DNA from: Porphyromonas pogonae
Lineage (GTDB): Bacteria; Bacteroidota; Bacteroidia; Bacteroidales; Porphyromonadaceae
DNA: 64,000 bases
Assembly: GCF_036320655.1 (NCBI RefSeq)
Contig: NZ_CP143258.1
Coordinates: 1,922,001-1,986,000, forward strand
Reading direction: 5' to 3'
The position numbers and the translations under genes were made by a program. Numbering within the stretch: the first letter of the stretch is position 1; each line of letters opens with the position of its first letter. Below are positions 35,394 through 43,646 of the stretch, piece after piece. Under the pieces are notes generated by a model, which was given only the letters and a program-made list of their open reading frames with translations, was not told the origin of the DNA and made no database searches.

Positions 35394-36937
35394 TGCTCAA
35401 TTTTTTTGAGTAAACTTTTCATACTTGTAGCTTCTCCTATTATTTTTGCCAAATCCTCAATAGCTACACGTTCTTGTTGCATCGTATCACGATTCCTTAT
35501 GGTCACAGTATTATCTTCGAGTGACTGATGGTCCACCGTAATACAATATGGAGTGCCTATAGCATCTTGTCTTCTGTATCTCTTGCCAATGCTATCTTTC
35601 TCATCAAGTTGACAGTTAAAGTCGAATCTAAGATTATCCACTATTTCTTGCGCTTTTTCCGCAAGGCCATCTTTACGAACCAGCGGAAGCACTGCCAATT
35701 TTACCGGCGCAAGTGCTGCAGGTAATCTCAAAACAGTTCTAACCTCTCCGCTCTCTGTAGCTTCTTCTGCATACGAACCAAACATCACGGTAAGGAACAT
35801 CCTATCAAGACCTATAGATGTCTCTATAACGTATGGCACATAGCTCTGATTGAGTTCGGGGTCGAAATATTGTAGTTTTTTGCCACTAAACTCTTCATGT
35901 CTCTTTAGGTCAAAGTCGGTACGGCTATGAATACCTTCGACCTCTTTGAAGCCAAATGGCATTTCAAATTCAATATCGGTGGCTGCATTGGCATAATGAG
36001 CCAATTTTTCGTGATCATGATAGCGATATTTAGTATCACCCAATCCCAAAGCCTTATGCCACTTGAGGCGCATACTCTTCCAATGTTCAAACCACTGTAA
36101 TTCTTCTCCGGGTCTTACAAAAAACTGCATTTCCATCTGCTCAAATTCCCTCATACGAAAAATGAACTGACGAGCCACAATCTCATTTCTGAAAGCTTTT
36201 CCTATCTGTGCTATTCCGAAAGGCACTTTCATACGCCCCGTCTTTTGGACATTGAGAAAGTTTACAAAAATACCTTGAGCTGTTTCAGGGCGTAAATATA
36301 CTTTCATTGCACCTTCTGCTGTAGATCCCATCTCAGTGGCAAACATGAGATTGAATTGGCGCACTTCTGTCCAATTTCTGGTGCCGCTTATAGGGCAAAC
36401 AATCTCACAGTCCACAATGATCTCACGTAAATCCTCCAGATTATTATCATTGAGAGCATTGCTGAAACGTGTATGTACTTCCTCGTATTTCTTTAAATTG
36501 TCTAATACACGAGGGTTGGTTGCACGGAATTGTGCTTCGTCAAATTGATCACCAAATTTCTTTGCTGCTTTGGCTACTTCTTTATTGATCTTCTCTTCTA
36601 TCTTTGCAAGGTAATCCTCAATAAGGACATCAGCACGATATCTTTTTTTCGAATCCTTATTATCAATCAACGGATCATTGAAAGCATCCACGTGACCTGA
36701 AGCTTTCCATATCTTAGGGTGCATAAAGATGGCTGAGTCAATACCTACTACATTTCTATTGAGCAGAGTCATTGCTTCCCACCAATACCGTTTGATATTG
36801 TTTTTCAGTTCCGAACCATACTGTCCATAGTCATATACTGCACTGAGTCCATCATAAATTTCAGATGAAGGGAAAACAAAACCATATTCTTTACAGTGTG
36901 ATATGATTTTCTTGAATAAATCGTCTTGTTGTGCCAT
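35390..36937 (-). CDS. glyS: Glycyl-tRNA synthetase (dimeric type)
   Basis: This class II aminoacyl-tRNA synthetase charges tRNA-Gly. The 515 residues contain the N-terminal ISHCKEYGFVFPSSEIYDGLSAVYDYG segment, motif 2 FRNEIVARQFIFRMREFEQMEMQFF, motif 3 around ETSIGLDRMF, and the anticodon-binding domain near VLPLVRKDGL. The single-chain alpha2 form, not the GlyQ/GlyS heterotetramer, is evident. It is the first gene of the operon with the FKBP, surE, lpxB and permease genes. Confidence 0.96.
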   Translation of the reverse strand: MAQQDDLFKKIISHCKEYGFVFPSSEIYDGLSAVYDYGQYGSELKNNIKRYWWEAMTLLNRNVVGIDSAIFMHPKIWKASGHVDAFNDPLIDNKDSKKRYRADVLIEDYLAKIEEKINKEVAKAAKKFGDQFDEAQFRATNPRVLDNLKKYEEVHTRFSNALNDNNLEDLREIIVDCEIVCPISGTRNWTEVRQFNLMFATEMGSTAEGAMKVYLRPETAQGIFVNFLNVQKTGRMKVPFGIAQIGKAFRNEIVARQFIFRMREFEQMEMQFFVRPGEELQWFEHWKSMRLKWHKALGLGDTKYRYHDHEKLAHYANAATDIEFEMPFGFKEVEGIHSRTDFDLKRHEEFSGKKLQYFDPELNQSYVPYVIETSIGLDRMFLTVMFGSYAEEATESGEVRTVLRLPAALAPVKLAVLPLVRKDGLAEKAQEIVDNLRFDFNCQLDEKDSIGKRYRRQDAIGTPYCITVDHQSLEDNTVTIRNRDTMQQERVAIEDLAKIIGEATSMKSLLKKIEQ

Positions 36938-36957
36938 TTAGCTTATCTATTTCTTAT

Positions 36958-36965
36958 CAAAGATA
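36958..36965 (-). promoter_or_regulatory. Predicted -7 element of the glyS operon
   Basis: TATCTTTG on the minus strand lies 20 bp before the glyS start, implying a short leader. No clear -33 TTG was found. Confidence 0.5.
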
Positions 36966-37164
36966 CAAAGTAAACACTTTTCTTTCTGTGTACCAAGCTT
37001 AGAGTTGATATTTAATTCCATATCAATATAAGCGTATTGGGCAATACTTCTAGAGAGATCGAAGTAGGTACCAAAACAATATTTAAAAAGAAGATTCATC
37101 AAACAATGGCGGATGAAAAAGGTCTTCGTTCATTATAGTTTGATTATTTATTCATTCATAAAAT

Positions 37165-37351
37165 GAGACTGTTGCAAAAGTCAACAGTCTCATGGATTTT
37201 GGAGGCAAAGCCGACAAAAGACACTTTGACCGGGCAGAGAGGGTAAAGTGCAAGGCGCTAAGAGTGAGTGCACAGGGAGTTTACTTCAGGTTAATGACCA
37301 AGTGCGAATCTCGCAAGCAACGAAGCAATTGGCCTGCTATGCAACGGTCTC
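37165..37351. mobile_element. 187-bp MITE, copy 1
   Basis: The ends are 12-bp imperfect inverted repeats (GAGACTGTTGCA and the complement GAGACCGTTGCA). Direct repeats AAAAT flank it on both sides, consistent with a 5-bp target duplication. The left end also folds on itself: GAGACTGTTG at 37165 pairs with CAACAGTCTC seven bases later. A second copy at 53,985-54,171 has the same length and differs at four positions. ORFs crossing it are not protein-like. Confidence 0.85.
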
Positions 37352-37614
37352 AAAATAATGATAGCAATTATTGCAACCTCTATAAAGACATGGTCATAGG
37401 TGGCAAATATTGCATAACAGTAGTTAATAGTGATAAAACAAATAGAACAGAGTCAGGTTACATTTTGTTTATTTGGCCTACCTCTTAGCCTAGACCCACA
37501 AAACATCAAATAGCTACACAAATACACAAAATCGAATCAAATCGATAGTAATTTCCGGCAAACTGGATACTTATAAAAAAGTAATGCGGAGCTAAAACTC
37601 TCTTAATATTTTTT

Positions 37615-37730
37615 TAACTAAGTCTTGATATTTTCTTAGTTACGTTTCATTTTTTTTCTAACTAAAAAATCTGAATGTCGTAGTTAAGAAAATATCAAGA
37701 CTTAGTTAGAAAAATAATGAAATGTAGTTA
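37615..37730. repeat. 22-bp periodic array C, interrupted by an IS
   Basis: Cores at 37615 (TAACTA), 37637 (TAGTTA), 37659 (TAACTA), 37681, 37703 and 37725 (TAGTTA) are each exactly 22 bp apart. The sixth unit is split by the IS at 37,731-39,160 and resumes at 39,161-39,182. The first 24 bp of unit 1 recur as a perfect inverted copy at 37685-37708, and unit 2 recurs inverted, less perfectly, in unit 5. Confidence 0.9.
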
Positions 37731-37738
37731 GTCGTCCC

Positions 37739-39046
37739 TTAAAAAGCACATTTCAGCGCAATCCTCTCCATTGGGAGTGTTTCGCTGATTTTGTTTATTA
37801 GGTACAAAAGAAGCTTCATGGCTCTTTTGAAGTTATATGCCGCTGCAGCTAACATTACATTGATAGCATCCCCGAAGAGCCCTTTGTAAAAGTTACGTCC
37901 CAAGCGATAATCTGATTTTAAATGTCCGATAGTTGGTTCTATTCCTGCACGCTTGCAGAAAAGTCGATGCTTCTTTTTACGTTGATAATAACTGTCTTTA
38001 GCTTTTGGAGTGTCAGGAATCAATATCTGCGTACCGTTTATTTCTTTTTTTCCACGGTAACCTCTATCTCCGGCCAGTTTCTTAATCCTTTCTCCCGTGA
38101 GTCTCTTCACCTGATCGAGGCTTTGCTCTATGGTATGTCCGTCGTACTCATTACGGAAAGAAGAGGCTCCCAAAATCACTCCCGTCATGGAGCGTATAAT
38201 CGAGACTTTGTTTCCAAACTCATATTTTTTGTGCTCCTTACCTTTACTGATGCATTGAACATCCGGTTCATGAAGAGAATAAATCTTTTGAGTGGAATTA
38301 CGCCGTTGCGAAAGAATCCTTTCAAAGAGGGAAATGAGTTTGTCGTACTCCCTGTTACTACCTAGGTTTCGTTTAAGTTCCCGAACCAAACGTCCCGCTA
38401 TTGTTCGTAACCGTTTATCCGCTTTAAGAGCTTTCTTACGGTTCTTGGGATGGTTGCGAAAACGTTGATCCCGATAAATTCTTTTCAATACGAAAGTATA
38501 GCTTTGACGAATGGGTAGATTGAGAGCCCTTGCGATTTTGAGAACCTTGCCTACTATCTTCTTATGCAACTTGGCATCTGTAGGATAGGTCACATTCTTT
38601 TCCTGCACGGTGGAGTCTATAAAAGCGGTATCGTGGTGATCCTTATCATTTTTGTCATCATTCACACGAATACTTTCTGCAAGAATAAGCTCTATCCCTC
38701 TTTCGCCGATACGTTTGCGGAAGTGAACCAGTTCCGAGGCATTGCAGGGAAAGGAAGGTGTAAACTCCTGCATGCCACAAAAATATTGAAAATAAGCGTT
38801 CTCACTCCATTGTTCTACAACAGATTCATCTGAAATATTGCGCAAATGCTTGAGAATTAAAAGACCACACATTAAACGAATAGGCTTACCGGGACGACCA
38901 TTGTCAGGGCAATACAAGGAAGAAAAAGCCTCTTCGAACCTTTTCCAATCGATTTTATGGGAAAGTTTATACAGAGGATGTTGCTGGTTGAGCAAATCGT
39001 CCAGCGAAGAGAACAGAGATTGAACTGTTTGAGTAGGGCGTATCAT
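37739..39046 (-). CDS. DDE transposase of the IS5-like element
   Basis: The 435-residue protein has an N-terminal DUF772-like region (GRPGKPIRLMCGLLILKHLRNIS) and a DDE catalytic core: Asp in FIDSTVQEKN, Asp in LAGDRGYRG and Glu in GIEPTIGHLKSDYRLGRN. It appears intact, fills the element and ends 8 bp inside the left terminus. It catalyses cut-and-paste movement of the IS. The family (IS5-like) is assigned from domain order; an IS1182-type assignment is possible. Confidence 0.9.
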   Translation of the reverse strand: MIRPTQTVQSLFSSLDDLLNQQHPLYKLSHKIDWKRFEEAFSSLYCPDNGRPGKPIRLMCGLLILKHLRNISDESVVEQWSENAYFQYFCGMQEFTPSFPCNASELVHFRKRIGERGIELILAESIRVNDDKNDKDHHDTAFIDSTVQEKNVTYPTDAKLHKKIVGKVLKIARALNLPIRQSYTFVLKRIYRDQRFRNHPKNRKKALKADKRLRTIAGRLVRELKRNLGSNREYDKLISLFERILSQRRNSTQKIYSLHEPDVQCISKGKEHKKYEFGNKVSIIRSMTGVILGASSFRNEYDGHTIEQSLDQVKRLTGERIKKLAGDRGYRGKKEINGTQILIPDTPKAKDSYYQRKKKHRLFCKRAGIEPTIGHLKSDYRLGRNFYKGLFGDAINVMLAAAAYNFKRAMKLLLYLINKISETLPMERIALKCAF

Positions 39047-39096
39047 AAAAAAATCTGCAAGTTTCTATATCCAAAGATACAAAAACTTGCAGATTT
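39047..39096 (-). promoter_or_regulatory. Transposase promoter embedded in a terminator-like hairpin
   Basis: Arms 39096-39083 and 39064-39051 are 14-bp perfect inverted repeats (AAATCTGCAAGTTT), followed on the minus strand by a run of T ending at the ATG. In the loop and left arm lies TATCTTTG (39078-39071), with TTG 19 bp upstream. Transcripts starting at this promoter lack the 5' arm, while read-through transcripts from outside would form the complete hairpin plus U-run and terminate or block the start codon. Confidence 0.6.
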
Positions 39097-39195
39097 ATCA
39101 AAGAATAGAAGAGTGCAATTTGCTGTATATCAGAAAATAAACACGATTTTAAGGGGCGACTAGTTAAGAAAAACACACATTACTTCACTCTAACC

Positions 39196-39238
39196 AAAAA
39201 GCCGTAGAGAGTATATTGAATACTCCATACGGCTTTTT
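39196..39238 (-). terminator. Intrinsic terminator of locus C (may act both ways)
   Basis: AAAAAGCCGTA (39196-39206) pairs with TACGGCTTTTT (39228-39238), an 11-bp perfect stem with further inner pairing. A/T runs on both sides make it potentially bidirectional. On the minus strand it follows the promoter box at 39,440. Confidence 0.85.
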
Positions 39239-39283
39239 GCCTTGATTGTAAGAGGATATTGCTATATTTGACAATTTAATATT

Positions 39284-39409
39284 TCACGCCTTTTGTCTTA
39301 TTTTGACAAAATGTAAGCTCCGACAAGCCTCAATCCTCATTGGGCATGCTACACAGCAGACCTTGACAGATGCAGCGGTGTTTAGTCTGTAATTTATTAC
39401 AATATTCAT
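39284..39409 (-). CDS. Possible 41-residue cysteine-rich peptide of locus C, or part of an RNA
   Basis: From the ATG at 39409 an ORF of 41 codons ends at 39284. It has four cysteines in 12 residues (VCCVACPMRIEACRS). It lies about 30 nt past the predicted -7 box and about 45 nt before the terminator, so it fits the transcription unit. I recognise no family, and a non-coding RNA would explain the locus as well. The locus B ORF shares only a short S-V-x-V-C string with it. Confidence 0.25.
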   Translation of the reverse strand: MNIVINYRLNTAASVKVCCVACPMRIEACRSLHFVKIRQKA

Positions 39410-39439
39410 TGTCTTTCGATTTGTGTTATTCTTTCCTCA

Positions 39440-39470
39440 CAAAGATACAACATTGCTCCCCCCTTGTCAA
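39440..39470 (-). promoter_or_regulatory. Promoter-like box of locus C
   Basis: TTGACAAGGGGGG begins at 39470 on the minus strand and TATCTTTG occupies 39447-39440; the spacer between TTG and TATCTTTG is 20 bp. It is nearly identical to the box at 54,963-54,994 (shared ATGTTGTATCTTTGT). Confidence 0.65.
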
Positions 39471-39636
39471 GAGGAACGGATAATTTTTTCAGAGCATTAT
39501 ATTACCACAGTTTCTAAGTCAGTTTTCTGAAAGTTTTGGGCTGAGATGTGTTTTATTTTTGACATTACAAAAATACACGGTTGCATCTCTTTCTGTGTCA
39601 GACGAAGTAGATACTAATTGAAATATATGTACTGAC

Positions 39637-40347
39637 TCAATGTTTAGGAACGGAGGTATTGCTCTCTTTTACTTCATTGGATATAAATATGGAGATCGAT
39701 CCTCCCGTTACCGAAACAGAGACCATATTTCCAACTGCTTCGTTGAGGGTACCGCACCACAATTCTTCAAAAATAGCATCATTAAGTTCCCATCTCAAGC
39801 CATGGGTAGTAATCCTGGCATTACCAAGAAAATCAAAAAGAGATATCTGTAGTCTCGGCTCACAAGAAAACTCAACAACGTTATTTTGGAACGATAGAAA
39901 AACCCCCTCATCTGTCATCATGATAATGAGAGGGGTTTTGTGTGCATATCTATTGAGCAAAGATACATTGGCAATCAAGTGATCTTCACGCCCTCCTGAA
40001 GCTCCTAAGATAAGTATTGATTCAGGATTATAATAATTCTGCACATAGGTAACAGCCTTTGTAAGATCGTTTGTTTCTTGTTCGGAGATCTGGATGAGCT
40101 TGCAAGAAAGAATCTCTTTTTCTGCGCTACTCAGCGAATCAAGGTCCCCAATCACAATATCAGGTATCAATCCCGTATGTGTAAGAAGCTTGTCTACCGC
40201 CCCATCACACACGATAAGTAATCTATCCTTCTCACGCACTGTGACATTAAGAATCTCTTTTATTACAGTATCCTGAGGGAAGTCTCCATTGGCAAACACT
40301 ACAATGGAGGGAGCGTTGAGAGCACTAATTTTACGGAATGAAATCAT
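39637..40347 (-). CDS. thiN: Thiamine pyrophosphokinase
   Basis: This enzyme pyrophosphorylates thiamine to the cofactor TPP. The 236 residues include the substrate-binding LLIVCDGAVDKLL, PDIVIGDLDSLS and ILGASGGREDHLIANVSLL segments diagnostic of the family. It starts one base after the stop of the PnuC-type transporter and belongs to the TPP-riboswitch locus. It would trap imported thiamine as TPP. Confidence 0.92.
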   Translation of the reverse strand: MISFRKISALNAPSIVVFANGDFPQDTVIKEILNVTVREKDRLLIVCDGAVDKLLTHTGLIPDIVIGDLDSLSSAEKEILSCKLIQISEQETNDLTKAVTYVQNYYNPESILILGASGGREDHLIANVSLLNRYAHKTPLIIMMTDEGVFLSFQNNVVEFSCEPRLQISLFDFLGNARITTHGLRWELNDAIFEELWCGTLNEAVGNMVSVSVTGGSISIFISNEVKESNTSVPKH

Positions 40348-40348
40348 A

Positions 40349-40936
40349 CTACTTTATATTTTGTTGCATCTTCATCTTTCGCCAATTGAAGAAACCTAAT
40401 ACGGAAACAATGGTATTGACGAAAAATACAAAAGTGGAAATATAATCTCTGGATGCATAAAATATAAATATGCTGATAAAATTGGCTATCATCCAACAAA
40501 ACCAATGTTGTTGCCATTTGTTGGCCAACCAAATCATACCAATGAAACTTATAATTGTCGCCAAGGCATCTGCCCATGGCACTAAACTATCAGTATAAGA
40601 TTTCAAAAGAATGTAAGCACTGATATAACCTACTATGCCAAGGCCAAGGCTAATAAACACAGCGCGACGGCTAATATCTGTAATAGGAGCAGCTTCTTGC
40701 GAGTTACCCTTACGCAACCACATTATCCAACCGATAATACTGGTTACGAGATAATAGACATTTATAATTACATTTCCATAGAAATGTGCATTGAGCGAAA
40801 CTACAATGTAAAGCATGGGAAGAATGATACCTACAGGCCACAACCAAGTGCTGGCTTTGAACTCAAGATATACCCAAATAAAATTAATGAAAGCGGCTAG
40901 GAGTTCTATCCAATGGGCCGTAATAAATTCTATCAT
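40349..40936 (-). CDS. pnuT: PnuC-family transporter, probably for thiamine (PnuT)
   Basis: The 195-residue inner-membrane protein has seven or so hydrophobic segments and PnuC features (WLWPVGIILPMLYIVVSL, YYLVTSIIGWIMWLRKG, WADALATIISFIGMIWLANKWQQHW). PnuC itself carries nicotinamide riboside. Its place between a riboswitch-controlled TonB receptor and thiamine pyrophosphokinase argues for the thiamine-specific PnuT subgroup, an arrangement known in Bacteroidetes. A terminator lies between it and the receptor gene. Confidence 0.85.
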   Translation of the reverse strand: MIEFITAHWIELLAAFINFIWVYLEFKASTWLWPVGIILPMLYIVVSLNAHFYGNVIINVYYLVTSIIGWIMWLRKGNSQEAAPITDISRRAVFISLGLGIVGYISAYILLKSYTDSLVPWADALATIISFIGMIWLANKWQQHWFCWMIANFISIFIFYASRDYISTFVFFVNTIVSVLGFFNWRKMKMQQNIK

Positions 40937-40973
40937 TTAATGAAAAATTGTTTAAATAATTGCGCAAGGTAGT

Positions 40974-41023
40974 AAAAAAGACCGATTACCGTACTCTCTA
41001 TAAAAGAGTCTCGATAATCGGTC
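40974..41023 (-). terminator. Intrinsic terminator between the TonB receptor and pnuT
   Basis: GACCGATTA (41023-41015) pairs with TAATCGGTC (40988-40980), with a second inner stem ACTCT/AGAGT, followed by six U residues. It lies 22 bp beyond the receptor stop and 38 bp before pnuT, so read-through or another promoter is needed for pnuT and thiN. Confidence 0.85.
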
Positions 41024-41044
41024 GGGTGTGTATACATGGAGATA

Positions 41045-43312
41045 TTAGAATGTAATTGTCAGTGATCCTAAGACATGCGTTCCGGCTTGTGGGAACAATC
41101 GGATATCACTGTATTCTTCTAGGCTTTGACCTTTTTGTACAAAACCATTATCATAAACATAACCATTGGATGAGTAGTCTTTATTGAAAAGATTATTTAC
41201 CTGAAGCCCAAGATTACAGTTTGCAAGTTTAAATGCTCTAAAATCATATCCTAACCTAAGATTGCTTACAAAATACGACGGGAGTTTGCGAGCATCATTT
41301 TCTGTATTATCAAGATATTGCTTACCTACATACTGACCTGTTAGAGCAATTTCAAAATTTTTCCAATTAGCGGTGAAGCCTGTAGAAGCAATAACTTCGG
41401 GAGAAAAAGCAATTTTAGCATTTTTGAGATTTTTCTCTTCGAGTCTCAACCAATTATATTGTGCATCATATACACTGTAAAATACCTTGTAATCTTTGAT
41501 CTGATTACTACTTAGGGTAAATGCAACATCCCATTGCAACCACGACGCAATTTTCCAGTTGGACGAAAGCTCAAGTCCCATACGTGAACTCTTAGGAACA
41601 TTTACCGTCAACATTTCACCCACATCACTTAACCTACCGTTCAACAGCAACTGATCTTTATAACTCATATAGTAAAGGTTTGCTCCAAGCCTGATATTAT
41701 TATCAACATATTTATATCCTAATTCATAGTCTATAAGTCTTTCGGCTTCGGGGTAAGCATCAGCTCCCGATTCTGTGTAATTGTTACGGCTGGGTTCTCT
41801 ATGAGCGACAGCTACAGAGGCATATCCCTGATGATTACTATTGAATTGATAAAACAAGCCGGCTTTAGGATTGAAAAAGTTGAAATTGCGCTTGAGATGC
41901 ATCACCTGCAAATCCTTTGTATTTTCATCATAATGATCTATAGTTCCGTCAATATGATAATTGATATGACGCATTTGCAAATCAGCATATATATTAAGTC
42001 CCTGAAGCAATTCATAATTTAACTTCAAAAATCCCAAAAAATCCGTTTTTCGACCATCTCCTTCATAGTATCTATGGTTTGGATCAAGGGCTTTGTTATA
42101 ATTTTTGATCCATTTGATTTCGCCAAAGTGATCTCCTTTATACTGGTTAGCACTCAATCCCAACGTAAGATTCAATCTTTCGGGAGACCAGACTAAAGAA
42201 GCATTACCTCCATAAAAGTGATTGTCAAGATATTTGCGACGAATAAGATCGGACTTCTGAATATCTTTATCTCCGATTTTATAACTTACTAAACCATATT
42301 TTTTGAACTTCCTATTCGTGCGGTACTCATCTGTATAGCCTTTGCCTCTGGTGTAATGCCCATTGATGTTCAGATTAAGAGCAGGTGTCAGCACATGAGA
42401 AAAAATGGCTTGATAATGACGTTGATCATAATTATCAGTATTTCTATAATATTTGAAGTTTTTAGGATCTGTTTGATCTTCCTTGGAAATTAACCCTGCA
42501 GTATTGTATCTTCGTCCATAACTCTTGATATCTTCAGGAGAAATGCCGTTCCATGCAATTCCCGTAACTTCATTTCCACCGAATGTAATCAGTTTTAGCA
42601 CCGAATTATCCGCAGAGTAAGCTCCTTGAATAAAGTATGATTTGAGCTTTACGCCAGAACGATCCACGAAGCCATCGGAATTTAACTTTGAAAAACGTGT
42701 ATCCAATGACCAGTGGTCATTGATGATCCCTGTACCGGCTTTTACACTACGCCTAAATACTCCATAGGAACCACCACTTACACCTACCTCTGCATATGGT
42801 TTTGACTTGATACCTTCCGTTTTCATATTGATGCTTGCCCCAAAGGCTCCTGCACCATTCGAGGACGTTCCTACCCCTCTTTGTACTTGAAGATCTTGTA
42901 CTGAATTGATAAAATCCGGCATATTTACCCAAAATACAGCTTGTGACTCTGAGTCATTCAAGGGAATACCATTAGTAGTGATATTAATGCGTGAAGCATC
43001 AGTACCACGAACTCTAAAACCGGTATAACCAATACCTATACCCCCATCACTCGTAGAAACAACAGAAGGTGTTGTACCGAGAATATAAGGGATATCTTGT
43101 CCGTAATTGACTTTCTTTATTTTAGATTTATCTATATTGGTAAAAGAAATAGGGGTTTTTACACCGGCACGAGTACTACTTATGGTAATCTCTTCAAGAT
43201 GATAAATCTTTACGGAGTCCTTATCGGTACGATATGCTTGTGCATAAACCTCTTGCGATAAAAAGGATATTATCGGAAATGCAATAAGAAGTGATTTTAT
43301 ATTTTTTCTCAT
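41045..43312 (-). CDS. TonB-dependent outer-membrane receptor, probable thiamine receptor
   Basis: The 755-residue protein has a signal peptide (about 1-24, ending EVYAQ), a TonB-box region (HLEEITISSTRAG), a plug domain (IPYILGTTPSVVSTSDGGIGIGYTGFRVRGTD, GVGTSSNGAGAFG) and a barrel with the receptor end QVNNLFNKDYSSNGYVYD ... GSLTITF. The TPP riboswitch 88 bp upstream and the downstream pnuT and thiN genes identify thiamine or its phosphates as the likely ligand. It is the first gene of this leftward locus. Confidence 0.9.
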   Translation of the reverse strand: MRKNIKSLLIAFPIISFLSQEVYAQAYRTDKDSVKIYHLEEITISSTRAGVKTPISFTNIDKSKIKKVNYGQDIPYILGTTPSVVSTSDGGIGIGYTGFRVRGTDASRINITTNGIPLNDSESQAVFWVNMPDFINSVQDLQVQRGVGTSSNGAGAFGASINMKTEGIKSKPYAEVGVSGGSYGVFRRSVKAGTGIINDHWSLDTRFSKLNSDGFVDRSGVKLKSYFIQGAYSADNSVLKLITFGGNEVTGIAWNGISPEDIKSYGRRYNTAGLISKEDQTDPKNFKYYRNTDNYDQRHYQAIFSHVLTPALNLNINGHYTRGKGYTDEYRTNRKFKKYGLVSYKIGDKDIQKSDLIRRKYLDNHFYGGNASLVWSPERLNLTLGLSANQYKGDHFGEIKWIKNYNKALDPNHRYYEGDGRKTDFLGFLKLNYELLQGLNIYADLQMRHINYHIDGTIDHYDENTKDLQVMHLKRNFNFFNPKAGLFYQFNSNHQGYASVAVAHREPSRNNYTESGADAYPEAERLIDYELGYKYVDNNIRLGANLYYMSYKDQLLLNGRLSDVGEMLTVNVPKSSRMGLELSSNWKIASWLQWDVAFTLSSNQIKDYKVFYSVYDAQYNWLRLEEKNLKNAKIAFSPEVIASTGFTANWKNFEIALTGQYVGKQYLDNTENDARKLPSYFVSNLRLGYDFRAFKLANCNLGLQVNNLFNKDYSSNGYVYDNGFVQKGQSLEEYSDIRLFPQAGTHVLGSLTITF

Positions 43313-43399
43313 AACCTTTTATTGTTATTAATAAATAATCAAAGCTTATGAGGAAAAAAGGATGTGTACGTAGTATAACTTAGATATTAATAGGATAAC

Positions 43400-43491
43400 T
43401 CAAGAAAATATTCCTACGCCGGTACTAACCGGATCAGGTTCAAGGGTAATTTCTCAGCCAAAACTTACGTGCATGGCACCCCTTATTCCTT
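43400..43491 (-). ncRNA. TPP riboswitch (THI element)
   Basis: The minus strand carries the conserved THI-element blocks in order: GGGGTGCC, GGCTGAGA, ACCCTTGAACCTGATCCGG and GGTTAGTACCGGCGTAGGAA. A TATCTTTG promoter box sits at 43509-43502, so the transcript starts just ahead of the aptamer. No clear terminator lies between aptamer and start codon; control of translation initiation is therefore more likely than attenuation. The remaining 43,313-43,646 region contains nothing else that I can support. Confidence 0.95.
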
Positions 43492-43646
43492 AAAGCCGGA
43501 ACAAAGATATAGAAAAAGAATATGATTTGTGCCACCACTGCGAAATATAAACCAATCTGATAGATAATTAAAGTTCAGATAGTAAGTAATGGGCTAAAAA
43601 CAACTTCAAAATTATCCAAGAAGATGGAGGCAAGAGAATGTATATA

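Larger units (their letters stand above)
37731..39160 (-). mobile_element. IS5-like insertion sequence, 1,430 bp
   Basis: The outer ends are inverted repeats GTCGTCCCTTAAAA and GTCGCCCCTTAAAA (13 of 14 match). TAGTTA is present directly outside both ends, compatible with a 6-bp target duplication, though the target is itself a repeat so the true duplication may be shorter. It carries one intact transposase gene and, ahead of it, a hairpin that overlaps the promoter. It is inserted into unit 6 of array C. Confidence 0.88.

Noticed and set aside
37192-37488. 98-codon ORF across MITE copy 1 (and a similar one at 54,068-54,334)
   Set aside because: The frame enters unrelated flanking DNA in each copy, so it is not a conserved gene of the element.
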